From positions 186,001 through 250,000 of the forward strand of contig PBIO01000017.1 in assembly GCA_002720865.1 (NCBI GenBank): a stretch of 64,000 nucleotides of DNA. Reading direction: 5' to 3'. How positions within the stretch are numbered: the first letter of the stretch is position 1; the number at the start of each line of letters is the position of its first letter. Positions 58,510-64,000 of this stretch are shown in pieces. The position numbers were made by a program, and so were the translations under genes. The stretch comes from Halobacteriovorax sp. (GTDB taxonomy: Bacteria; Bdellovibrionota; Bacteriovoracia; Bacteriovoracales; Bacteriovoracaceae). Below the pieces are notes generated by a model. It was not told the origin of the DNA. It did no database searches and saw only the letters and a list, made by a program, of their open reading frames with translations.

Positions 58510-59652
58510 ATGCGCGACTATAATAGACCAGACTTAAACCACCTTAACCAAGGGACACAGCCTCTTGATAGGCTTGATGTTTTTGGGAATTGGGACGCAG
58601 TCCCTCTTGGCTGGTATGCCCTTTGCGACTCAAAAGAAATTAAAAAAAATAAAATCAAAACCTATAAAATTATGGGGCAGCAAGTTGTTGTCTGGAGGGA
58701 CGAATCAGGAGCAACACATGCCCTTGATGCTTTTTGCCCACATATGGGTTTAAACTTGACCCAAGGAAAAGTAGAAGGACGACAAGTTCGCTGCAAGTTT
58801 CATGGATGGCGCTTTAATGAAAAAGGCTCTTGTACTCATATCCCTTGTGCTGAATCTCCAAAAAAATCTGCCAAAACACAAAGTTATGCCACCCAAGAAC
58901 AATACGGTTTGATCTGGATTTATCCCGACGAAGTTGCACCCAAACCAGTTTTTATCCCCCATGATATAAGGGGAAAAGAATTAGACTGGTGGCATATGAA
59001 ACCTTTGAAACGAAAATGCCATCCCCATGCGCCAATGATCAATGGAATCGATGCTCAACATGTAAAGGCCGTACATGATATAAATATTGTTCCGGAAGGC
59101 TCAATTCGAATGCGTGATGAGGAAACACTAGAGATTTACTTAGGCTCTAAAATTCCAGAGGGAACCACCACTTTAGGAAAACTGGCCCGCTGGATTCTTG
59201 GACCCTACTACGCCTATATAAATTCTTTTGTAGATGGAAATATTGCCCTTCTCAATACAGTAAAAGATGTAAAACTTTTTGGAAAATGGAAGGCTCCCGA
59301 ATGTAATATTGTTTATTCAATTCGTTATTTTGAACGGGGAGAATCGAGTATTCTGCCTATCTGTGTAACAGAAAAGCGACGCGGCTTTCTAGCAAGACTT
59401 AGAACAAAATTTGTTTTACTACTAACTAAAATTGGTTTTGAAGTTCTTAAGAATGACGAAGGAGATGAGTTCTTTGAAGATTTAAGATTTCGACATGATA
59501 ACCTATTAGAAGAATTTGATAAACCAATTAAGACCTTAATTGATTTTTTAAACAGTAAACCCCTTTCTAAATGGTCTACAACCCAAAGAAAGGTTATAAT
59601 TAACAAAGAGAAACAGAGCAAGAGCTCTTTTAATCAACCGATGGATTGCTAA
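58510..59652 (+). CDS. Rieske non-haem iron oxygenase
   Basis: 380 aa. Rieske [2Fe-2S] ligands C-x-H in AFCPHMGLN and C-x-x-H in CKFHGWRF (about 76-98). The mononuclear iron triad is in NGIDAQHVKAVHDI (about 177-190). The layout (Rieske plus catalytic domain) is like KshA and the DAF-36/Neverland sterol 7-desaturases; the reductase is not here. Substrate unknown; sterol-like or aromatic. The ATG at 58510 follows AAGGAGAGC. Confidence 0.92.
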   Translation: MRDYNRPDLNHLNQGTQPLDRLDVFGNWDAVPLGWYALCDSKEIKKNKIKTYKIMGQQVVVWRDESGATHALDAFCPHMGLNLTQGKVEGRQVRCKFHGWRFNEKGSCTHIPCAESPKKSAKTQSYATQEQYGLIWIYPDEVAPKPVFIPHDIRGKELDWWHMKPLKRKCHPHAPMINGIDAQHVKAVHDINIVPEGSIRMRDEETLEIYLGSKIPEGTTTLGKLARWILGPYYAYINSFVDGNIALLNTVKDVKLFGKWKAPECNIVYSIRYFERGESSILPICVTEKRRGFLARLRTKFVLLLTKIGFEVLKNDEGDEFFEDLRFRHDNLLEEFDKPIKTLIDFLNSKPLSKWSTTQRKVIINKEKQSKSSFNQPMDC

Positions 59653-60197
59653 TGAAGTACTTATTTTTATTCTTTGCCCTAATTAATATGGCCAATGCCG
59701 ATGAACAATTTATTGTTGATCCAGGGGTACAAATAAAGTCTGGCTATGGAAATTCTGAAATGTTTATCTCTTACGATCGGGCCAATCCCGATGTTGATTT
59801 TAACTATGTTTCTAAAGGCTGCTATTCCGGAAAAATTAATAGATACAAAAATAAGATGGCAGAACTTGAGTCTGAAGACTTTATTTTTACCAATACGGAA
59901 ATATACAAGAATATCGTTCCAGGTACGGAAAAAGAAGTTGCCACGTTTTTAGTCACTTACGTTAAAGATACTTATGAGGGTAATTGGGAACTCGATGATA
60001 CTGGAGCTAGTGAAGAAGAGGATCTTTCCGGACCAAGAGCAAGACCTGCTGATTATCTAGTGTATAGATTTATTCATTTTGAATGTGAGCTTAAGCCTGA
60101 AACAAGAGTTCACGACCAAAGCAGAAAAGAAGGAAAAGATACTAAGACCTACGATATCCCTTCAACTGGCTCTGGAAGTAAAGGAATGAAGAAATAA
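59652..60197 (+). CDS. Small exported protein of unknown function
   Basis: 181 aa from the ATG at 59652, which overlaps the Rieske stop (TAATG), with a signal peptide (YLFLFFALINMANA). The mature chain is beta-rich, with an acidic middle (ASEEEDLSGP) and a basic, Ser/Gly-rich tail (GSGSKGMKK). No family recognised. Co-transcribed with the Rieske oxygenase; converges with the HD-ankyrin gene. Confidence 0.78.
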   Translation: MKYLFLFFALINMANADEQFIVDPGVQIKSGYGNSEMFISYDRANPDVDFNYVSKGCYSGKINRYKNKMAELESEDFIFTNTEIYKNIVPGTEKEVATFLVTYVKDTYEGNWELDDTGASEEEDLSGPRARPADYLVYRFIHFECELKPETRVHDQSRKEGKDTKTYDIPSTGSGSKGMKK

Positions 60198-62405
60198 TCA
60201 GATATTGTTTTTAACGAACTCTATGATTTCTTTATTCCCACCTTTCTTGGCGTAATCGATTACAGTTTTCTTATTGGCGTCCTGTGAATTTAAATCGGCC
60301 TTAGTTTCTTTAACTAAAAACTCTAAGGCCTTCAAATGTCCTCTGAGCGCACAAACCATACAAAGACTAACTCCACCCACGGCCTGTTGACTAGGCCTAG
60401 CTCCTTTTTGACTTAAACTAAAGAAGAGCTCTTCGTGACCATGAATTAAGGCATGATAAAGAGGACCTCTTCTCATTCGGTCCACCTGATCTAACTTGGC
60501 TCCCTTTTCAAGTAGGAGATTCACAATCTCTTCACTATTAGCGATAACCGCAAACATCAAAGCGGTTTTTCCCTCAAGATCAATGACATTGATTTCCTCT
60601 AAAGAGTTATCGATAAGAAATTTACACATGGTTACTTTTGCCTGCGAAGCCGCTAGCATAAGGTCTGTTTCTTTTAAGTCTCTTGAAAGCCTAAAGGCCT
60701 GAATGGTGTCGTAAACCTTTGGTGCAGCTTCTAAATAATCATCAAAACAATCTTTTATTTGTTCGATAACTTCAGGTTCTATACTAGGGGTTTCTTGTCC
60801 ATCAAAAATGCCATTTAAAATTCTGTACATATATGAGCTTTTTTCAAGAAGTTTATGGCTTAGCTCTTTTTCAGTCTCTTCTAATAAATGTTCGCCTTGC
60901 TCTTTGATTAACTCTAAGCGGTGGTGAATAAAGGAGATGACCTCCCAATGACCGAGCTCTTCTTCGGTTAAAAGCTTTGATTCTCTTAAATGGACTTCTA
61001 ATGTTCTTTCAACTTCATCAAGACTATCTGCCTTTTGCCAAAACTCTACAATTTTATCTAAATCGACGAGCTCTAAAAGTTCCAGTGCCCCAATAAGTTC
61101 ATTGTATCCCTTCCCTTCAAATTTTAATTTTAGGCTATTTAAGATTTTTTCTTTCGATCTTTCCAATCCCTTCTTTTGATAAAAAGGTAAACAAGATACG
61201 GCCCATTCCTCCGCAACTAAAAAAGATTTTGCTAGGTTTGAGATCCCCTCTAAATTATTACAAAAACCTCTTCCATCAGTTGAACCATGGTGTTCGCGAA
61301 TTAGCTTGCAAGCTTCTTTAGGAACCGAATCCCATGCCTCAAAGAACTTTGCCGTTAGGTCTGCATGCCTCTCAATTCTTTCTTTTTGAAGTTCGTCTAG
61401 CTTTGCTGTTTTTAAACTATCATTATTTCTGATAACAGCCCAATCATCAGACTCTAAAAGCAGATCATGAAAAAATGCAGCATAGGGAATATTAAGTTCT
61501 GGATCTTCTAAAATCCAATCCAAAAGTTTTATCATATGAAGCGAGTAAAAAATTACTAGCTGGGCCGTAAGAAAGCGTTCACTAAAATCATCACTTAGCA
61601 GTAGTTTTTGAAAATCATCAAGTCCCTTTGTTGAACTCGTGATCTCAACCATCGAAGTAATACATTGATGAGACAGCTCTGCCACCTCTTCATCCATCCC
61701 CCCGTTTTGAAATTCTTTACTTAAAAAAGTTAATGTTTTATCTAGGGCGTCCATTTTTTGAGCCAAATCAATATCAGGATTTCCAAGTAGGTTGGCCATA
61801 TGGCTAAATTGCTCTGTGAAAGTATTTACAAATAAGATTCTTTTTGATGCTTCAACAAAAACATCCCCTCCTAGAAGTCCTTTTAGAACTTCTTTATCTA
61901 TATTGTCACCTGCGCTAAGAATACAATGCTCCTTATCTTCGTCTGTGTAAATCTCGCAGGGAGAAGTTATAAAATACTCAAGCAGGGAAGAGTCAACAGG
62001 ATAAGGATCTGGGACTTTATATTTTGCCATTTGGGTAGGAGTAATTTCAAAAAGCTTAGCAACCGGTGAAAGAATATTTTTGAGAAGACCGTTCTCTTCC
62101 ACATAAATAAACTTTTCAACATTATTTAACTTGTCTTTTTTCTTCCTATTAACTTGAACAACGATAGGAATATCATAACCAAGCTCCGGTATGGCCTCAT
62201 CAAGAAGTGAAAAAACATCTTCTCCCTCTATGGAATCTCGGCAAACAATGAGATCCCATTTAGGTAAGCTGTCCCCTTTTAAAATCTTTTTTAAACCAGA
62301 AATTGAGGTGATGATATTAGTTTGTGCCTCTAAAAAAATTTTAAAGTTCACATCGAGGATTAGCCCTCTTTTTTTCCGATCCTCAATTATAAGTGCCTTA
62401 AACAT
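60198..62405 (-). CDS. Pseudo-receiver, HD domain and ankyrin repeat protein
   Basis: 735 aa. A receiver-like domain (residues 1-115, LIIEDRKKR) has Arg in the phosphoacceptor position (DLIVCRDS). A middle region holds HD-GYP-like elements FFHDL (about 311), ERHADL and REHHGSTDGRGF (about 368), in which the GYP element is degenerate. Residues 440-580 are helical. The C-terminal 150 residues are four or five ankyrin repeats (GKTALMFAVIANSEEIVNLLLEKGA). It shares the receiver Asp-to-Arg change and HD layout with the 453-aa protein at 38757. Monocistronic. Confidence 0.85.
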   Translation of the reverse strand: MFKALIIEDRKKRGLILDVNFKIFLEAQTNIITSISGLKKILKGDSLPKWDLIVCRDSIEGEDVFSLLDEAIPELGYDIPIVVQVNRKKKDKLNNVEKFIYVEENGLLKNILSPVAKLFEITPTQMAKYKVPDPYPVDSSLLEYFITSPCEIYTDEDKEHCILSAGDNIDKEVLKGLLGGDVFVEASKRILFVNTFTEQFSHMANLLGNPDIDLAQKMDALDKTLTFLSKEFQNGGMDEEVAELSHQCITSMVEITSSTKGLDDFQKLLLSDDFSERFLTAQLVIFYSLHMIKLLDWILEDPELNIPYAAFFHDLLLESDDWAVIRNNDSLKTAKLDELQKERIERHADLTAKFFEAWDSVPKEACKLIREHHGSTDGRGFCNNLEGISNLAKSFLVAEEWAVSCLPFYQKKGLERSKEKILNSLKLKFEGKGYNELIGALELLELVDLDKIVEFWQKADSLDEVERTLEVHLRESKLLTEEELGHWEVISFIHHRLELIKEQGEHLLEETEKELSHKLLEKSSYMYRILNGIFDGQETPSIEPEVIEQIKDCFDDYLEAAPKVYDTIQAFRLSRDLKETDLMLAASQAKVTMCKFLIDNSLEEINVIDLEGKTALMFAVIANSEEIVNLLLEKGAKLDQVDRMRRGPLYHALIHGHEELFFSLSQKGARPSQQAVGGVSLCMVCALRGHLKALEFLVKETKADLNSQDANKKTVIDYAKKGGNKEIIEFVKNNI

Positions 62406-62465
62406 GGGCTTTATTATAACTGAAAAAGCCTATTCCCACCGTATTCTTTAGGTTAAGATTTATGA

Positions 62466-63071
62466 ATGAAATTCAAAATCTTGCCTCTATTTATCAGTTT
62501 CTTCTTATGCTTTGCAGCTTCTGCTAAAGAGCAGTTGGCCACATTTGCAGGGGGCTGTTTTTGGTGCACCGAATCTGTCTTTGACGATAAGCCAGGGGTT
62601 CTTAGTGCAATCTCAGGTTATACAGATGGGAGCAAGTCAGATGCAAACTATAAGGCCGTAAGTAGTGGCTCAACAAAGCACTATGAAGCCGTTCAAATTA
62701 AATTCGATGATACCAAGACAAGTTACAAGAAACTACTTGAGCTCTATTGGCGTTCTATAAATCCGACTGATTCAGGTGGTCAGTTCGCTGACCGAGGTCC
62801 CCAGTATAAACCGGCCGTCTTTTTTCATACTGTGGAACAAAAGAAATTGGCCCAAGAGTCTATTGTTATTCTTGATAAGGCTAAAATTTTTAGAAGAAAG
62901 ATTGTCGTCCCAGTACTTCCCTTTAAGAACTTTTTTCCTGCGGAGGAGTATCATCAGGATTACCATAAGAAAAAACCCATCCATTATAAATCCTATTATT
63001 ATGGCTCAGGTAGAGGTACTTACCTAGACTTAAAATGGATTACTAAAAAAGACTTTAAGATTTTTAAATGA
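62466..63071 (+). CDS. msrA: Exported peptide methionine sulfoxide reductase A
   Basis: 201 aa with a signal peptide (ILPLFISFFLCFAASA). The catalytic motif GGCFWC holds Cys31; GYTDGS, the conserved substrate pocket HYEAVQIKFD and FFPAEEYHQDYH are present. The enzyme reduces the S-epimer of methionine sulfoxide in proteins. It differs from cytoplasmic MsrA by being exported, and so needs an extracytoplasmic electron donor not seen here. The last 4 bp overlap the ATP-grasp gene. Confidence 0.95.
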   Translation: MKFKILPLFISFFLCFAASAKEQLATFAGGCFWCTESVFDDKPGVLSAISGYTDGSKSDANYKAVSSGSTKHYEAVQIKFDDTKTSYKKLLELYWRSINPTDSGGQFADRGPQYKPAVFFHTVEQKKLAQESIVILDKAKIFRRKIVVPVLPFKNFFPAEEYHQDYHKKKPIHYKSYYYGSGRGTYLDLKWITKKDFKIFK

Positions 63072-63895
63072 AAAAAATAGCCTTTCTAACAAAAGATGAA
63101 TTAGAAGATTTTTCCTGCGATGATGATCTGGCCATCCCCGTGGCCCATAAGTATGGTCTCGAGATCTCCACCATTAGCTGGCATAGTGAAACAGACTGGT
63201 CTTTTTTCGACGCCGTTATCATTCGTAGTACCTGGGATTACCAAGATCATTATGAAGAATTTATAAAAGTTCTTGATAAGATCAGCTCCGAGACTCTCCT
63301 TTTAAATAATATTGATACGGTCAAGTGGAACTCTCACAAATCCTATTTAAAAGAATTACAAGAAAGTGGACATAAAATTATACCTACTCTTTTTCATGAT
63401 CAAATTATAGATAAGTCCGTCGATGAGCTTTGTGATTTGCTAGGAACTGAGAAAATTATTTACAAGCCATATATAGGAGCTAATTCTGATAATACCTTTC
63501 CAAGGTTAAGGGGTGAATCCGTACCTCAAGTAAAGCTAGAAAATTTTTTCGTGCAAATCTTTTTAGATTCCGTTTTAACAGAGGGGGAATTTTCTCTTTT
63601 CTTTTTTAATGGTGAGTACTCCCACGCTATTTTGAAAACGCCTAAACCTGGGGACTATCGAGTACAAGAAGAATGGGGCGGGGAAATTAAATCGATTACT
63701 CCGGAAGAGAAATTAATTGAAACGGCTAAGGCCATTGTTGACCCAACTCAGCTTTATAATCGCGTTGACTTGGTTAGAAATAATGATTCATTTGAATTAA
63801 TGGAACTTGAACTTATTGAGCCTGCTCTTTATTTTAGAACCTCAAAAGGAGCTGAAGAGAACTTTTTAAAGGCCCTAGTTACTAGGCTTAGGTAG
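63068..63895 (+). CDS. ATP-grasp domain protein
   Basis: 275 aa. Pattern of the RimK/DcsG-type ATP-grasp family: VIIRSTWDYQDHYEEFI and LLNNIDTVKWNSHKSYL in the N-terminal domain, IIYKPYIGANSDNTF, EGEFSLFFFNGEYSHAILKTPKPGDYRVQEEWGG, and metal-binding YNRVDLV ... LMELELIEPALYF. It joins a carboxylate to an amine or thiol using ATP; the substrate is unknown. Translationally coupled to msrA. Its last 21 bp overlap a possible convergent gene. Confidence 0.9.
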   Translation: MKKIAFLTKDELEDFSCDDDLAIPVAHKYGLEISTISWHSETDWSFFDAVIIRSTWDYQDHYEEFIKVLDKISSETLLLNNIDTVKWNSHKSYLKELQESGHKIIPTLFHDQIIDKSVDELCDLLGTEKIIYKPYIGANSDNTFPRLRGESVPQVKLENFFVQIFLDSVLTEGEFSLFFFNGEYSHAILKTPKPGDYRVQEEWGGEIKSITPEEKLIETAKAIVDPTQLYNRVDLVRNNDSFELMELELIEPALYFRTSKGAEENFLKALVTRLR

Positions 63896-64000
63896 GACTT
63901 CGTCTACCTCTTGTCTGGACATATTTAAATAAGGAAAAAGTCTTCCCTCTGCCCCTCGTACATTCCCACGAACATTACCAGGCCAGATCATCATACCAAT
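63875..64000 (-). CDS. C-terminal end of an unknown protein (5' part outside window)
   Basis: A minus-strand frame of 41 codons enters from the window edge and stops at TAG (63875-63877). It reads MMIWPGNVRGNVRGAEG and then RLFPYLNMSRQEVDEVLP. No family recognisable from so short a piece; it overlaps the end of the ATP-grasp gene by 21 bp. Confidence 0.45.
   Translation of the reverse strand: MGMMIWPGNVRGNVRGAEGRLFPYLNMSRQEVDEVLPKPSN

Noticed and set aside
1-64000. Search for tRNA, rRNA, CRISPR arrays, IS elements, riboswitches
   Set aside because: No CCA-ended cloverleaf, no regularly spaced repeats, no transposase frames and no recognisable riboswitch core were noticed by eye; a covariance-model scan was not possible, so small RNAs cannot be excluded.

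Overview
The window is about 37-39% GC by eye, densely coded on both strands, and looks like chromosomal DNA of a predatory bacterium of the Bacteriovorax / Halobacteriovorax / Peredibacter type (Bdellovibrionota, Bacteriovoracia). That placement is inference. It rests on the low GC, the many small exported or lipid-anchored proteins and exported proteases, the density of receiver, PilZ, cyclic-nucleotide and HD-type signalling genes, and a eukaryote-like sphingolipid desaturase in a bacterial context (Bacteriovorax stolpii is known to make sphingolipids). I found no rRNA, tRNA, CRISPR array, IS transposase or prophage.

Layout. 1-3.4 kb (minus): a truncated 2-oxoglutarate/Fe oxygenase and an operon glpX - START-like - small helical protein - yggS. 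3.5-4.3 kb: a PilZ protein and a 73-nt near-perfect hairpin repeat. 4.4-6.6 kb (plus): pgsA, serB, panD. 6.6-11.8 kb: exported proteins of unknown role, including one of about 1,200 aa, then a leucine-rich-repeat protein. 11.8-18.6 kb: a cyclic-nucleotide-binding protein, a ClpB-like disaggregase, an MscS channel, a CheY-like protein with a conserved partner of unknown function, and a thioredoxin-like ferredoxin. 18.6-20.8 kb: a tiny membrane protein, an exported trypsin-like protease and a lipoprotein. 20.8-26.7 kb (minus): an ECF-sigma operon with a membrane anti-sigma candidate and a DUF3106-like protein, running into a papain-like / GMC dehydrogenase / SufE / methyltransferase string; a divergent basic exported protein carries a candidate ECF promoter. 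27.2-29.7 kb (minus): an exported protein with kinase-like motifs and a metallophosphoesterase lipoprotein. 30-33 kb: a YiiX-type amidase, a lipoprotein and a second short repeat element.

33-36 kb holds a small membrane protein followed by a Clp/Hsp100-type AAA+ ATPase that carries a signal peptide and has a degenerate first ATPase domain. 36-42 kb: an HNH endonuclease, exported and regulatory genes, a pseudo-receiver/HD protein and an exported papain-family protease. 42.3-48.3 kb (plus): permease, glutamine-synthetase-like ligase, Fe-alcohol dehydrogenase, gamma-glutamyl hydrolase and aldehyde dehydrogenase, which together fit a gamma-glutamylated ethanolamine (or similar amino-alcohol) catabolic route, followed by a receiver-ankyrin protein. 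49.3-51.9 kb (minus): metallopeptidase, ATP-grasp ligase, and a small exported protein made of a duplicated two-Cys motif. 52-64 kb: the sphingolipid Delta4-desaturase homologue, an outer-membrane barrel candidate, GluQRS-like synthetase, a Cys-rich protein resembling stanniocalcin, a Rieske oxygenase, a pseudo-receiver/HD/ankyrin protein paralogous to the one at 39 kb, exported MsrA and another ATP-grasp protein.

The most unusual items are the exported Hsp100-like ATPase (33.7 kb), the exported kinase-like/phosphatase gene pair (27.2-29.7 kb), the metallopeptidase/ATP-grasp/duplicated-peptide operon (49.3-51.9 kb), the HD paralogues whose receiver Asp is replaced by Arg, and the amino-alcohol operon.
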